Source: Rheinheimera tangshanensis (lineage in GTDB: Bacteria; Pseudomonadota; Gammaproteobacteria; Enterobacterales; Alteromonadaceae). Taken from it: 64,000 bases of DNA. The notes under the pieces were generated by a model, which saw nothing but the letters and a program-made list of their open reading frames with translations, was not told the origin of the DNA and did not search any database. The stretch spans positions 62,001-126,000 of the forward strand of contig NZ_BMLH01000009.1 in assembly GCF_014645135.1 (NCBI RefSeq), written 5' to 3'. The position numbers and the translations under genes are program-made. Shown one piece after another: positions 27,620-37,319 of this stretch; position 1 is the stretch's first letter, and each line of letters starts with the position of its first letter.

Positions 27620-29986
27620 ATGGCAGCAACAATACAACTTGCAATAAAGGGCATGACCTGTGCGTCCTGCGCGAATCGGATTGAAAATGCACTGCGCGCT
27701 GTGGCCGGCGTGACCTCAGCCAGCGTCAACCTGGCAACAGACATCGCAACGGTAGCAGGCGATGCCCGCTTTGACGAGCTTAGTGCAGCGGTAACCCGTG
27801 CCGGCTATGAACTGGACACGGCTAACCGGCAATATGCGGTAAAGGGTATGACCTGTGCGTCTTGCGCCGGCCGGGTGGAAAAAAGCCTGTTAAAGGTGCC
27901 TGGTGTGCTAAGCGCGTCAGTAAACCTGGCTACAGAGCAGGTAAGCCTGACCCTGTTACCCGCCACAGAAGACCGCGCCCTGAAACAGGCCGTTGCCGAT
28001 GCCGGGTATGAGCTGATCCTCAGCCAGGCTTCGCCTGAGGCTCAAAATTCCCCTGCTCAACCACGACGTTTTTATCAGCGTGACAGCTGGCCAGTGATCG
28101 GTGCTGCCTTACTCACCCTGCCGTTAGTATTGCCGATGGTGGGCATGCTGTTCGGTGCCGACTGGATGTTGCCTGCCTTGTGGCAATGGCTGTTAGCAAC
28201 ACCGGTACAATTTTACTTTGGCGCGCGCTTTTACAAAGCCGGCTGGCATGCACTGAAAGCGGGCACCGGCAATATGGACCTGCTGGTATCAATGGGTACC
28301 AGTGCCGCTTATGGCTTATCGCTCTATCTGTGGTACAGCTTTGATGGGCATCATGGCGCACCACACCTGTACTTTGAAAGTGGCGCGGCAGTATTAACCC
28401 TGGTACTGCTGGGTAAGTTACTGGAGAAACGCGCCAAGCGGCGTACGACCGATGCGCTGCAAGCACTGGAAAACTTAAAACCGACATCAGCAAGGGTCTG
28501 GCGCAATAATAGCTGGCACAGTATTGCAGCGGCTGAGCTGCTCAAAGGTGATCGCATTCAGGTGCTGCCAGGAGAACGGATACCGGCCGACGGCATAGTG
28601 ACAGAGGGCAGCAGCCACGTGGATGAGGCACTAATCAGCGGCGAAAGTGTGCCGCTGCATAAAACCTCTGGCGATAAAGTGACGGGCGGCTCGGTTAATC
28701 TCGATGGTCGGCTGGAGTTCGAGGCCAGCGCCTTAGGTGCAGAATCCACCTTGTCAAAAATTATCCGCCTGGTAGAGCAGGCTCAGGGCGCGAAAGCACC
28801 AGTGCAAGCCCTGGTGGATAAGATAAGCAGTATCTTTGTACCGGTAGTATTACTGGTCGCCTTAGCCACCGTGCTGATTTGGGGTCTGGCGTTTGCCGAT
28901 TGGCAGCAAGGTATTCTTAATGCAGTAGCGGTATTGGTTATAGCCTGTCCCTGTGCTTTGGGTCTGGCCACTCCGGCGGCCATTATGGCCGGTACCGGCA
29001 CAGCGGCGCGCCAGGGTATTTTGGTGAAAGATGCTGTCGCGCTGGAGCAGGCGACAAAAATTGATTATGTGGTGTTTGATAAAACCGGCACCCTCACCGA
29101 GGGTAAACCCGTATTAACGCAGCTGAATGCGCTTAACAACGAAACTGAGTTGGCCGCACTGGCCTATGCGTTATCACAGTACAGCGAACACCCACTGGCC
29201 AAAGCAATTGTTAGCTATGCTATCAACCACAATGTCGATTTATTGGCAGTATCGGATTTTGCTGTAGTGGCCGGAAAAGGCGTGAAAGCTAACGTCAAAG
29301 GCCGTGCGGTAATGCTGGGCTCAGGTAGCTGGATGAGAGAGATGGGGCTGACATTACCGCAAGACCTTATCGCAGTGCCGGGCGCCTCGGTATCCTGGCT
29401 GGCAGAGAAAACTGCTCAGGGCACGACATTGCTCGGTTTGCTGTGTTTTGCCGATAAAGCCAAAGCCCAGGCAAAAAATGCGGTACATAAATTACAAGCT
29501 GCCGGTATTCAGGTTGCCATGTTAACGGGTGATTCAGCGGCCAGCGCCGAGTATGTTGCCAAAGAGCTGGGGCTGGATAACTTTAACGCCGAAGTGCTGC
29601 CGCAGGGTAAAGCACAAGCCGTAGCGGCCTATCAGCAGCAAGGCTATAAAGTAGCGATGGTGGGCGATGGCATTAATGATGCCCCTGCTTTGGCTCAAGC
29701 TGATTTAGGTATCGCGATGGCAACAGGTACCGATGTTGCGGTCAGTGCGTCTGCATTTACGCTGATGCGTGGCGACCCGGAACTGGTTGCGACAGCACTG
29801 CTGCTCGCCAGTGCAACCTACCGTAATATTCAGCAAAATCTGTTCTGGGCCTTTGCCTTCAATACTATCGGTATACCGCTGGCGGCGCTGGGCTTTTTAA
29901 ACCCGGTGATTGCCGGCGCAGCGATGGCCTGTAGCAGTGTGCTGGTGGTAACCAATGCCCTGCGTTTGCAACGCATGTCTTTTTAA
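27620..29986 (+). CDS. copA: Copper-exporting P1B-type ATPase
   Basis: 788 residues from the ATG at 27620, which has GGAG 8 nt ahead. It pumps Cu(I) out of the cytoplasm. Two N-terminal HMA domains (both GMTCASCA), eight membrane helices, the CPC metal site (CPCALGLATP), the phosphorylated Asp in DKTGTLTEG, the HP motif (SEHPLAKA), and GDGINDAPAL can all be read. The C-terminal MACSSVLVVTNALRL is typical of Cu(I) ATPases. GC-rich compared with the recombinase genes. Confidence 0.97.
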   Translation: MAATIQLAIKGMTCASCANRIENALRAVAGVTSASVNLATDIATVAGDARFDELSAAVTRAGYELDTANRQYAVKGMTCASCAGRVEKSLLKVPGVLSASVNLATEQVSLTLLPATEDRALKQAVADAGYELILSQASPEAQNSPAQPRRFYQRDSWPVIGAALLTLPLVLPMVGMLFGADWMLPALWQWLLATPVQFYFGARFYKAGWHALKAGTGNMDLLVSMGTSAAYGLSLYLWYSFDGHHGAPHLYFESGAAVLTLVLLGKLLEKRAKRRTTDALQALENLKPTSARVWRNNSWHSIAAAELLKGDRIQVLPGERIPADGIVTEGSSHVDEALISGESVPLHKTSGDKVTGGSVNLDGRLEFEASALGAESTLSKIIRLVEQAQGAKAPVQALVDKISSIFVPVVLLVALATVLIWGLAFADWQQGILNAVAVLVIACPCALGLATPAAIMAGTGTAARQGILVKDAVALEQATKIDYVVFDKTGTLTEGKPVLTQLNALNNETELAALAYALSQYSEHPLAKAIVSYAINHNVDLLAVSDFAVVAGKGVKANVKGRAVMLGSGSWMREMGLTLPQDLIAVPGASVSWLAEKTAQGTTLLGLLCFADKAKAQAKNAVHKLQAAGIQVAMLTGDSAASAEYVAKELGLDNFNAEVLPQGKAQAVAAYQQQGYKVAMVGDGINDAPALAQADLGIAMATGTDVAVSASAFTLMRGDPELVATALLLASATYRNIQQNLFWAFAFNTIGIPLAALGFLNPVIAGAAMACSSVLVVTNALRLQRMSF

Positions 29987-29999
29987 CAAGGAGCAGCAA

Positions 30000-30404
30000 A
30001 TGGCGACCTTACTAACCATTGGTGATGCGGCAAAAGAGAGTGGCTTAAGCGCCAAAATGATCCGGCACTATGAGCAATCCGGTTTGCTGAGAAAATCACC
30101 ACGCACTGATTCCGGTTACCGGCTTTACAACAGTGAGCAAATTAACCAGCTACGTTTTATTCGTCAGGCACGCAACCTGGGGTTTTCGTTACACGATATC
30201 CAGTCGCTGCTGGCATTATGGCAAGACCCACAGCGTGAAAGCCGGGTGGTAAAACAGCTGGCTCAGCAACACCTGGATGAAATTGCCGGCAAAATTGCCG
30301 AGCTGCAGCATATGCAGCAGGTGCTGACGGCGCTGGCCGACAGCTGCCGGGGCGATGGCAGCCCACATTGCCATATCTTGCAGCAACTGGAGAAACCCGG
30401 CTGA
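30000..30404 (+). CDS. cueR: Cu(I)-responsive MerR-family regulator CueR
   Basis: 134 residues, AAGGAG ahead of the ATG at 30000, 13 nt after copA. The N-terminal winged helix (TIGDAAKESGLSAKMIRHYEQSGLL) is followed by a dimerization helix and the metal loop CRGDGSPHC, with two Cys eight residues apart as in CueR. It should activate the 19-bp-spacer promoter at 27549 in the presence of Cu(I). Confidence 0.93.
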   Translation: MATLLTIGDAAKESGLSAKMIRHYEQSGLLRKSPRTDSGYRLYNSEQINQLRFIRQARNLGFSLHDIQSLLALWQDPQRESRVVKQLAQQHLDEIAGKIAELQHMQQVLTALADSCRGDGSPHCHILQQLEKPG

Positions 30405-30424
30405 CATTATCGTGCTTCAGTAAA

Positions 30425-31030
30425 GAATCCACCTTCTGAAGAAGGTGGCTTTGCGTGAAGCCCCTCAAAGGGGCCTTTTGTCTAGTCCAGTGCTAGTTCC
30501 GCCTGTTCCTGACGTTCCATTTTTTCCTGATGTCTTACATAGCGCCTAATTATATCCTCGTTGATCCCCACTGAATCTACGAAATAACCACGTTGCCAGA
30601 ATCGATTACCCCACATCTTGTTCTTTCTCAAATGCGGGAATTTACTGAACAATTTCAACGCTATTTTTCCCTTCAATGCACCCATTAACTTCGATATTGA
30701 TATCTTCGGTGGGACTTTTATCACCAGATGCACATGGTCTATCTGCACATTAAGTTCTACGACTTCACAACCCAACTGAGCACTGTATACCTGAATACAA
30801 CGCCAGACCTCCTTGCCTACATTATCTTTCAATATCCTGAATCTGTACTTCGGCGTCCAGACTATATGGTATTGACACCGCCAGAACACATGCGATGCTT
30901 GCTGATATCTACTCATGCTTTTTACCTCTTTGACTCTGCGAAAAATCAAAGCGGCAATTAGCATGAGTAGGTCTTTACAGGCAAAGCCTTTTGGATGATA
31001 ACCACCTACTGAAGTAGGTGGTTTTGGGGC
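30425..31030 (-). mobile_element. IS200-type insertion sequence
   Basis: A single tnpA gene is bordered by two imperfect hairpins with the same TGAA loop: CCACCTTC TGAA GAAGGTGG (30429-30448) and AACCACCTAC TGAA GTAGGTGG (31000-31021). Such subterminal hairpins are the ends recognised by IS200/IS605 transposases. There is no tnpB. The element sits between cueR and the DUF411 gene inside the copper module. Exact ends cannot be fixed, since this family makes no target duplication. Confidence 0.8.
30482..30916 (-). CDS. tnpA: IS200/IS605-family transposase TnpA (HUH Y1)
   Basis: 144 residues from the ATG at 30916 (MSRYQQASHVFWRCQYHIVW). Family marks: the single-strand HUH motif IDHVHLVI near residue 65 and the nucleophile Tyr in QRGYFVDSVG near 113. 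The length is normal for IS200. It probably remains functional, since no break is visible. Confidence 0.92.
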   Translation of the reverse strand: MSRYQQASHVFWRCQYHIVWTPKYRFRILKDNVGKEVWRCIQVYSAQLGCEVVELNVQIDHVHLVIKVPPKISISKLMGALKGKIALKLFSKFPHLRKNKMWGNRFWQRGYFVDSVGINEDIIRRYVRHQEKMERQEQAELALD

Positions 31031-31037
31031 TGAAAAT

Positions 31038-31070
31038 AAAAAAACACCACTTTAAAAGTGGTGTTTTTTT
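31038..31070 (-). terminator. Rho-independent terminator after the DUF411 gene
   Basis: An A/T-flanked hairpin AACACCACTTT / AAAGTGGTGTT lies 16 nt beyond the stop. It ends the copABCD operon on the minus strand. Confidence 0.85.
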
Positions 31071-31086
31071 AAGCGCCTATTATTGG

Positions 31087-31602
31087 CTACTGCATCGAAG
31101 CATCGCTGATGTGGGCGTAGACGCTGGCGCTGCCATCTTTGTTTAGCAGCAGAATGTCGTACGGCATAAAGCGGTCTTCGACCTCCATGCCCGGTGAGCC
31201 GAGCGGCATCGCCGGTACACTCAGGCCAATCGCATCCGGATGCGACTCAGCGAGGAATTGCCGGATGTATTTAGCAGGGATATGGCCTTCAAAAGCATAG
31301 CCCTGCTCCGATACGGCGGTGTGACAGGAATAATACTGTGGTAAGATACCGTAGCGGGCTTTAATGCCACTTAAATCATCATAATTTTTCGTGTGTGCAA
31401 CCACTCCCTGCTGTTCAAGGTGCAATACCCACTTTTTACAGCAACCGCAGCTTGGCGTTTTGTATACCGTGAGGGTTAGTGCTGCCGCATTGCCAGCACT
31501 GTCGGACAAAGCTGTAGTTTCCGGTTTAGCCGGGCCGGCGTCTTTACAACCAGCCAATAGCGCAGTGGCTGCCAGCATTGCCGCTATCAGAGTTAACTTC
31601 AT
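31087..31602 (-). CDS. DUF411 metal-binding lipoprotein
   Basis: 171 residues. The ATG at 31602 opens a lipoprotein signal (MKLTLIAAMLAATALLAGC). The DUF411 domain has the motif TPSCGCCKKWV near residue 50 and YYSCHTA near 90, then GLSVPAMPLGSPGME and a C-terminal VYAHI. Family members are periplasmic or membrane-bound and are repeatedly found in copper resistance clusters; a copper-binding role is likely but not proven. Last gene of the operon. Confidence 0.85.
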   Translation of the reverse strand: MKLTLIAAMLAATALLAGCKDAGPAKPETTALSDSAGNAAALTLTVYKTPSCGCCKKWVLHLEQQGVVAHTKNYDDLSGIKARYGILPQYYSCHTAVSEQGYAFEGHIPAKYIRQFLAESHPDAIGLSVPAMPLGSPGMEVEDRFMPYDILLLNKDGSASVYAHISDASMQ

Positions 31603-31622
31603 AGTGCTCTCCCGCTGTTGCC

Positions 31623-32108
31623 TTAGTGCGACCAGTGCACATGCACGATCTTCCAACCGTCGCCGTTATCTACCAGCACCAGCGTTTCTTTACTGATAAC
31701 GTCAACCGGCTTGCCTTTATAGTCGCCAGTCAGTTGGCTGCGGCTAACCGAATAGGCCACCTTGCCCAGCACCTTGGTCTGATGTTCCAGCGCCTCTACC
31801 TGTACCGCCGCCATAAATTTCATATCGGCCAGCATATGGTGACTGGCATACTCATCTGCCGAGCGCTCTACGCCATTACCTTCGACAATCAGTACGTCAT
31901 CTGCCAGCATGGCGCGGGCAGCATTGGCATCACCAGCGCGTAACGCCTGATGAAACGCTTTTACCGCCTGAGCGGCAGCGGTGCTTTCGCCGACAAACAA
32001 GGCCGGGGCGGCATGCTTTTCATTGCCGTGCGCCTGCACACTAACGGGGCATAGCAACGCCAGGCCCAGGCTGATGGCAGACAAGGTTTGAATTTTATTG
32101 CGAAACAT
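31623..32108 (-). CDS. Periplasmic NTF2-like (SnoaL/DUF4440-type) protein
   Basis: 161 residues with a signal peptide (ending in PVSVQAHG). The rest has the cone-like NTF2 pattern: AVKAFHQALRAGDANAARAMLADDVLIVEG, the ASHHMLADMKF helix and a terminal GWKIVHVHWSH rich in His. Found beside copD and DUF411 in copper clusters. The function is unknown; the His-rich ends could bind metal. Confidence 0.75.
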   Translation of the reverse strand: MFRNKIQTLSAISLGLALLCPVSVQAHGNEKHAAPALFVGESTAAAQAVKAFHQALRAGDANAARAMLADDVLIVEGNGVERSADEYASHHMLADMKFMAAVQVEALEHQTKVLGKVAYSVSRSQLTGDYKGKPVDVISKETLVLVDNGDGWKIVHVHWSH

Positions 32109-32146
32109 ATTAGGTATCCTGTTGTAATTATTCGAATAAGGCTGAC

Positions 32147-33055
32147 TTATTCTGCTAAGCCAACCACAGTGGTAAAGCTGCTGCTGGTGGCCAGTACCAA
32201 TAGCGCCAACAGCATTTCGATAAAAATAGACCGTGCCAGCAACCGGCTGTTCTGCTGCTGCGCCAATGCTTTGACCAGGTTAAATTTATGCCAGGCTGCC
32301 AGCAGTAACATGGCCGCGACCAACATCAGCTTTAACAGCATTAAACGACCATAGTCGGTTACAAACAGCGCTGCAGGCGAATCGAGTAGCTGCAGTAAGA
32401 TCAGCACGCCACAGCTGATAAGCACTAACACCACAATTACCGCTACGCGGCCAAACTGCTGCATCAGTGCCAGTAACCTATCCGGGGCTAAGCGGTAACA
32501 GCTTTGCCACAGCGGCAGCAACGAACCTACCCAGGCCGAAATGGCCAGTACATGCAATGTCAGTAATAGCTGCCATGTCCATGTCAAACTGGCCACGTGG
32601 CCGGTTTGACTAAAGCTGGCAGCCAGCAATAAGGCGGCGATACTCACCAGCGCAATGCTACCCGCTTTACCACTGTGGCTAAAGCGCCAGGCCCAAAGCG
32701 ACAGCGTCGCAAACCCGCATAACAGTAATAGCAGCTGGGTGCGCATTGCCGATTGCCAAACCATCTGCAGCATCAGGCTATCGGCCATTCCTGCTATACC
32801 GGCCTCGGCTAGTGCGCCTGCCTGTAGCGGCAGATACAGCAGCGCAAGTAGCATACCCACAGCCGACCAGCCCAGTACAAGGCGTTCTAACCACAGCCGA
32901 AATGCAAGGCAATCAGACTGTCGCTGTGATTGCCGCTGAGTTAAAGCCGGTAACAGCAGCAAAAACGCTGCAGCAATACTGCCGCTAACCGCAAGATAAC
33001 TCAGCAGCTTGTGGGCAAATAAGGCTAACACCCAGGCATCGCTAAACATCATCAA
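32147..33055 (-). CDS. copD: Copper resistance protein CopD
   Basis: 302 residues with about eight membrane helices, an inner membrane protein of the CopD/PcoD family that works with periplasmic CopC in copper uptake or handling. Family-like stretches include FAHKLLSYLAVSGS, the His-bearing LLLTLHVLAISAWVGSLLPLW near residue 165, and ARSIFIEMLLALLVLATSSSFTTV at the end. It follows copC by 11 nt. Confidence 0.88.
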   Translation of the reverse strand: MMMFSDAWVLALFAHKLLSYLAVSGSIAAAFLLLLPALTQRQSQRQSDCLAFRLWLERLVLGWSAVGMLLALLYLPLQAGALAEAGIAGMADSLMLQMVWQSAMRTQLLLLLCGFATLSLWAWRFSHSGKAGSIALVSIAALLLAASFSQTGHVASLTWTWQLLLTLHVLAISAWVGSLLPLWQSCYRLAPDRLLALMQQFGRVAVIVVLVLISCGVLILLQLLDSPAALFVTDYGRLMLLKLMLVAAMLLLAAWHKFNLVKALAQQQNSRLLARSIFIEMLLALLVLATSSSFTTVVGLAE

Positions 33056-33066
33056 ACCTCGTTTAT

Positions 33067-33465
33067 TTAGTGCTGATGTGCGTGCGCGCTATCAGCTTTC
33101 ACTCCGCTGTCCTTGCTAGCGTGCAGCATAAAACTGAAATCACCTTTCATTTTATGATCATCGTTACCCAAGCCGACCCAATTCACCTGATAATTGCCCG
33201 CGGCAAGCGGCGGTAGCGGCCAGCTATATTGAGTTGCGGCTTCAAGGCTTGGCGTGAACGCAAATGCAATTGCAGTAGTCGCATCTTGCAATAGCTCAAC
33301 TTTGATCAGCTTGATCGGGCCGCTAAAACTGATGCTCAGTGTGGCCGGAGCCTGCGTCAGCATGGCATTATCTGCTGGCACCGATGCAGTAAGCTTAACA
33401 TGTGCCAGCACCGGCGTGGCTGCGGCCATACTGAGTACCGCCAGCAAAGTTATTACTTTTTTCAT
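33067..33465 (-). CDS. copC: Periplasmic copper-binding protein CopC
   Basis: 132 residues. Of two close ATGs (33471 and 33465) the second is better spaced from AAGG. The signal peptide ends in PVLA, so the mature protein starts with His (HVKLTASVPADNAML), the N-terminal copper ligand typical of CopC. NWVGLGNDDHKMKGDFSF carries further ligand residues, and the C-terminus is His-rich (SAHAHQH). Operon copA-copB-copC-copD. Confidence 0.92.
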   Translation of the reverse strand: MKKVITLLAVLSMAAATPVLAHVKLTASVPADNAMLTQAPATLSISFSGPIKLIKVELLQDATTAIAFAFTPSLEAATQYSWPLPPLAAGNYQVNWVGLGNDDHKMKGDFSFMLHASKDSGVKADSAHAHQH

Positions 33466-33482
33466 AATCATGTCCTTCACGT

Positions 33483-34658
33483 TTAAAACCAAAACCTGAT
33501 GCCGGCAACCCAGGATGTTTCTGCTGTCGATGCATCCTGCAGGCGGGCAAAATCTGCCGTGTTACCATATTTGTTATGCCACTCTACCCCGACATAGGGT
33601 GCGAACTGGCGGGAGAATTCATAGCGCAGCCGAAGCCCTGCCCCCAGTGAAGACAGGCCTTTACCCAGCTGATTGACCTCATCGTCTTTGCCATAGGCCG
33701 TCAGTTCAGCCCGCGCCTGTAAAATCAGGCGCTGAGTTAACAGCAGCTCGTATTCGGCTTCGGCACTTAGCGCAGTGCGCCCACCACTGCCCAGATAAGC
33801 CGTTACGTCCACTTCAAACCAATACGGCGCCAGGCCCTGCACACCCAATGCCAGCCACTGCCGGTTGGTGCCATCGGCAACCTGATCCAGGCGCAGCCCA
33901 AGCTGACCATCCCAATAGGCTGCTATCGCGTGGCTCCATAACAGCTCGGTGCTGCTCTCTTCCAGCTTGCCGTCACTGACTTCAGCTTCGGTTTTCAGCA
34001 CCAACCGATCATAGGTCGTACCATACCAGGCTTGCAGCTCCAGTTCGCCAGCTTCACTGTCGGCATTGTATTCCAGCCGATCGCCCAGCACGGACCACTG
34101 TGGATGTTCAACGCCGTGCTTTAAATGGCGTGAATCGGCCATGCCATAGGGCCCGTCAGTCAGGGTGTAGCCGTTGGAGTAGGCATGTGGATCGCGGGCA
34201 TTAGCCGGCGCCTTACCGCCTTGCATCTGCATATCGGCATGGTTCATCGTGCTGTGATCCATACTGCTGTGATCCACGGCCTGCTCAGCATGGGTCATTT
34301 CACTATGGTTCATCTCGGTATGATCCATTTTGCTATGGTCCACTTCGCTGTGGTCCATCTGGCTATGGTCTACGGCCTGCTCAGCGTGGCCCATTTTACT
34401 GTGGTCCATGCCGCTATGATCCATCTGACTGTGATCCATGTCACTAGGGTTCGTCTGGCTATGGTCAACCGCCTGCTCAGCGTGGTTCATCTTGCTATGG
34501 TCCATTTTGCCGTGGTCCATTTTGCTGTGGTCCATGCCACTGTGCGTTGGTACCGGCGGTTTCTCAGTGGCGTTCTGCGCTGCCACGCCAGGGCTGAGCG
34601 CCACAGTACAGGCCAGCGCCAGCAGCGACAAGGTTAGCGTTACGTTGGCTGTTTTCAT
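33483..34658 (-). CDS. copB: Outer membrane copper resistance protein CopB with Met/His repeats
   Basis: 391 residues from the ATG at 34658, which overlaps the copA stop (ATGA). A signal peptide leads into about 120 residues made of some two dozen copies of short units such as DHSKMDH, DHSQMDH and NHAEQAVDHS. These are a likely periplasmic metal-binding array. From about residue 160 a beta-barrel domain of the PcoB/CopB family follows (HPQWSVLGDRLEY, then alternating strands to a terminal Phe in AGIRFWF). The repeat array is unstable in principle, and its copy number may differ between strains. Confidence 0.93.
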   Translation of the reverse strand: MKTANVTLTLSLLALACTVALSPGVAAQNATEKPPVPTHSGMDHSKMDHGKMDHSKMNHAEQAVDHSQTNPSDMDHSQMDHSGMDHSKMGHAEQAVDHSQMDHSEVDHSKMDHTEMNHSEMTHAEQAVDHSSMDHSTMNHADMQMQGGKAPANARDPHAYSNGYTLTDGPYGMADSRHLKHGVEHPQWSVLGDRLEYNADSEAGELELQAWYGTTYDRLVLKTEAEVSDGKLEESSTELLWSHAIAAYWDGQLGLRLDQVADGTNRQWLALGVQGLAPYWFEVDVTAYLGSGGRTALSAEAEYELLLTQRLILQARAELTAYGKDDEVNQLGKGLSSLGAGLRLRYEFSRQFAPYVGVEWHNKYGNTADFARLQDASTAETSWVAGIRFWF

Positions 34659-36466
34659 GACACCACCACTTCTCTGAACATACCCGCATCCATATGGAAC
34701 AATAAATGACAATGCCAGGCCCAGCGCCCGACATCATGCGGCGTGGTTAAAAAGCTGATGCGCTGCGCCGGTTGCACCGGAATGGTATGGCGGCGTACCT
34801 GTACGGCACCGTTGTCACTTTCCAGATCACTCCACATACCGTGTAAATGCATCGGGTGGGTCATCATGGTGTCGTTTTGCAAGATCACCCGGATACGCTG
34901 ATTGTGCTTCATATGCACCGGTGTGCTTTTACTAAACTCTAAGCCATCGAATGACCAGGTGTAGCGCTCCATATTGCCGGTCAGATGCAGCTCAATTTCC
35001 GCCTCCGGGCCGCCCGGCTCAATAATACCGTCCAGCGAATGTAAATCGGCCAGGGTCAGCGCGCGCCGCCCGGTATTGCGCAAACCAATGCCCGGATCGT
35101 CCAGGTTGGTTCTTGGCATATCCACCCGCATATCCACCGACGGGCCATACTCGGTGCTGGCATGACGCACAGTTGAACTGGCTTTGGCATAAGGCACCGC
35201 CGGGCCATGCTGACTGTGATCGATAGCCATAGCACCATGCTGGCTATGATCTTCCGCGCCATTGCCGTGCGCCATCGCGCTGTGGCCGTGGCTGTGGCTG
35301 TCGCTTGCGCCATGGTTCATATTGCCCATCATGTCAGCCATCGTCAGCCATTCCACCGGATCCAGCGCAGGCACCGGTGCATTTAAGCTCTCGGCCACGG
35401 CCAGGGTACCGCGGGCATAGCCACTGCGGTCCATGCTCTGGGCAAAAATGGTGTAGGCATCATTTTGCGGCGAGACGACAACATCATAGGTTTCGCCCGG
35501 GCCAAAGCGGAACTCATCTACCGTTACCGGGTGTACATTCTGGCCGTCAGCCTGCACCACAGTCATTTTCAGCTCGGGAATACGCACATCAAAAAAGCTG
35601 TTGCTGGAGCCATTGATAAAACGCAGCCGCACACGCTCACCGCGCTTAAATAGGCCGCGCCAGTTTGCCAGCGGCGAACTGCCATTGATTAAATAGGTAA
35701 AAGTGGCCGCGGAGATATCCGCCAGATCGGTGGGGTTCATCCGCATTTGCTGCCACATCTGCCGTTTCGCCAGCGCCGCGTCCAGCCCTCTGTCAGTGAT
35801 ATCGCGCAGCATGTCCTGCACTGTTGGCTGATTAAAATTGTACAAATCACTTTGCACTTTTAATTTGCGAAACACCGTATGTGGATCTTCATCGGTCCAG
35901 TCTGACAGCTGCACCACATATTCGCGATCGGCGGCAATTACATCCTGCGCTTTGGGTTCAATGATCAGCGCGCCATACATGCCGGTCATTTCCTGAAAGC
36001 CACTGTGCGAGTGATACCAGTACGTGCCGCTTTGCTTTAACGTAAAACGATAGACAAAGGTTTCGCCGGGCATAATGCCTCTGAAGCTCATGCCGGGTAC
36101 GCCGTCCATCTGGTAGGGTAAAATAATACCGTGCCAGTGAATTGAGCTGGGCACCGACAAGGTATTGGTTACCCGTATGGTCACGTCATCGCCTTCTCGC
36201 AAGCGTAAGGTCGGTGCCGGTATCGAACCATTGATGGTGGTGGCTTTACGGACCACGCCGGTAAAATTTACCAGCGCTTCGCCGATGGTTAAATCAATCA
36301 CGTTACCGCTGAGCTCAGTGGCATAGCCGGTAAAGGCATTATCTTTAAAGGCGCTACCCGCCCTGACGATATGCGGAAAAGTGGCCAGCACGCCGCCCAC
36401 CGCCAGCCCCTGAACAAAACGGCGCCGTGAAACAGATAACGGCATCATGGTTTTGGCTTTTGTCAT
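34655..36466 (-). CDS. copA: Multicopper oxidase CopA, Tat-exported
   Basis: 603 residues. The start at 36466 has GGAGG 6-7 nt ahead. The twin-arginine signal SRRRFVQGLAVGG sends the folded protein to the periplasm, where it oxidises Cu(I) or binds copper. Copper ligands: HWHGI, YWYHSHSG, HPMHLHGMW and WHCHLLFHMDAGM. A Met/His-rich insert near residues 380-440 (DMMGNMNHG, SHSHGHSAMAHG) is typical of PcoA/CopA. Unrelated to the CopA ATPase at 27620 that shares the symbol. Confidence 0.95.
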   Translation of the reverse strand: MTKAKTMMPLSVSRRRFVQGLAVGGVLATFPHIVRAGSAFKDNAFTGYATELSGNVIDLTIGEALVNFTGVVRKATTINGSIPAPTLRLREGDDVTIRVTNTLSVPSSIHWHGIILPYQMDGVPGMSFRGIMPGETFVYRFTLKQSGTYWYHSHSGFQEMTGMYGALIIEPKAQDVIAADREYVVQLSDWTDEDPHTVFRKLKVQSDLYNFNQPTVQDMLRDITDRGLDAALAKRQMWQQMRMNPTDLADISAATFTYLINGSSPLANWRGLFKRGERVRLRFINGSSNSFFDVRIPELKMTVVQADGQNVHPVTVDEFRFGPGETYDVVVSPQNDAYTIFAQSMDRSGYARGTLAVAESLNAPVPALDPVEWLTMADMMGNMNHGASDSHSHGHSAMAHGNGAEDHSQHGAMAIDHSQHGPAVPYAKASSTVRHASTEYGPSVDMRVDMPRTNLDDPGIGLRNTGRRALTLADLHSLDGIIEPGGPEAEIELHLTGNMERYTWSFDGLEFSKSTPVHMKHNQRIRVILQNDTMMTHPMHLHGMWSDLESDNGAVQVRRHTIPVQPAQRISFLTTPHDVGRWAWHCHLLFHMDAGMFREVVVS

Positions 36467-36536
36467 TTGGAACCTCCAATGCATTTTGTATGCTAAGCAG
36501 TGTAGTGTGCGAAACTGTCAGCAGCATGACCTGAAC

Positions 36537-36552
36537 ATGACAAAGTTGTAAT
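36537..36552. promoter_or_regulatory. CopR/CusR-type box
   Basis: ATGACAAAGTTGTAAT lies in the divergent copA (oxidase)/copR intergenic region. It matches the known CusR/CopR inverted repeat ATGACAAnnTTGTCAT in all but one position of the outer arms. Confidence 0.75.
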
Positions 36553-36632
36553 CTTAGCGTCATGTTGCTGTTTGCTACTTTATGGCGTAATACTGCCAGA
36601 GCTATGCCAGATCCATGTTTGGGGAGAACAAG

Positions 36633-37319
36633 GTGCGTTTGCTGATTGTAGAAGATGAACAAAAAACCGGTGACTATTTAAAGCAAGGCCTGAGCGAAGC
36701 CGGTTTTCAGGTGTCACTGGTCAGAAATGGCCTGGATGGCCATCATCTGGCGATGACAGAAGATTTCGATTTAATCATGCTGGATGTGATGCTGCCGGAC
36801 GTCAGCGGCTTACGTATTGTTCAGGCGCTAAGAGAAAATCATAACCATACGCCGGTACTATTTCTGTCGGCCCGCGACAGCGTCGACGACCGGGTAAAAG
36901 GCCTGGAGCTTGGCGCCGACGACTACCTGATCAAACCCTTTGCTTTCTCAGAGGTGCTGGCAAGGGTCAGAACCCTGCTACGCCGTGGTCAGGCCGCACC
37001 GCAGTCAGAATTATTACAAGTTGCCGATTTACAACTGGATATTGCTAAGCGTAAAGCTAGTCGTAGCGGTGCCAAAATAGCGCTGAGTAATCAGGAATTT
37101 AGCTTGCTTGAACTGCTGATGCGCCGCCGTGGTGAAGTTCTGCCGCGCTCGTTAATCGCCTCGCAGGTATGGGATATGAATTTTGACAGCGACACCAATG
37201 TGATTGACGTTGCTATTCGCCGCTTGCGCGGCAAAATTGATGACGGCTTTGCGGCAAAACTGATCCATACCGTGCGCGGTATGGGCTATAAACTGGACGA
37301 TGAGCAATCTGATGCATAA
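36633..37319 (+). CDS. copR: Heavy-metal response regulator CopR/CusR
   Basis: 228 residues. A GTG at 36633 with GGGGAG 6 nt ahead is preferred to the ATG at 36615, since it starts exactly at [12 protein letters not shown]. Receiver Asp in [11 protein letters not shown] near 51, KPF Lys near 101; winged helix with [11 protein letters not shown] and a recognition helix [15 protein letters not shown]. Divergent from copABCD and coupled to copS by a 20-nt overlap. Confidence 0.92.
   Translation: MRLLIVEDEQKTGDYLKQGLSEAGFQVSLVRNGLDGHHLAMTEDFDLIMLDVMLPDVSGLRIVQALRENHNHTPVLFLSARDSVDDRVKGLELGADDYLIKPFAFSEVLARVRTLLRRGQAAPQSELLQVADLQLDIAKRKASRSGAKIALSNQEFSLLELLMRRRGEVLPRSLIASQVWDMNFDSDTNVIDVAIRRLRGKIDDGFAAKLIHTVRGMGYKLDDEQSDA

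Noticed and set aside
34185-34637. Plus-strand open frame with a striking Met/Val/His repeat
   Set aside because: It is the antisense shadow of the DHSxM repeat array in CopB on the minus strand.
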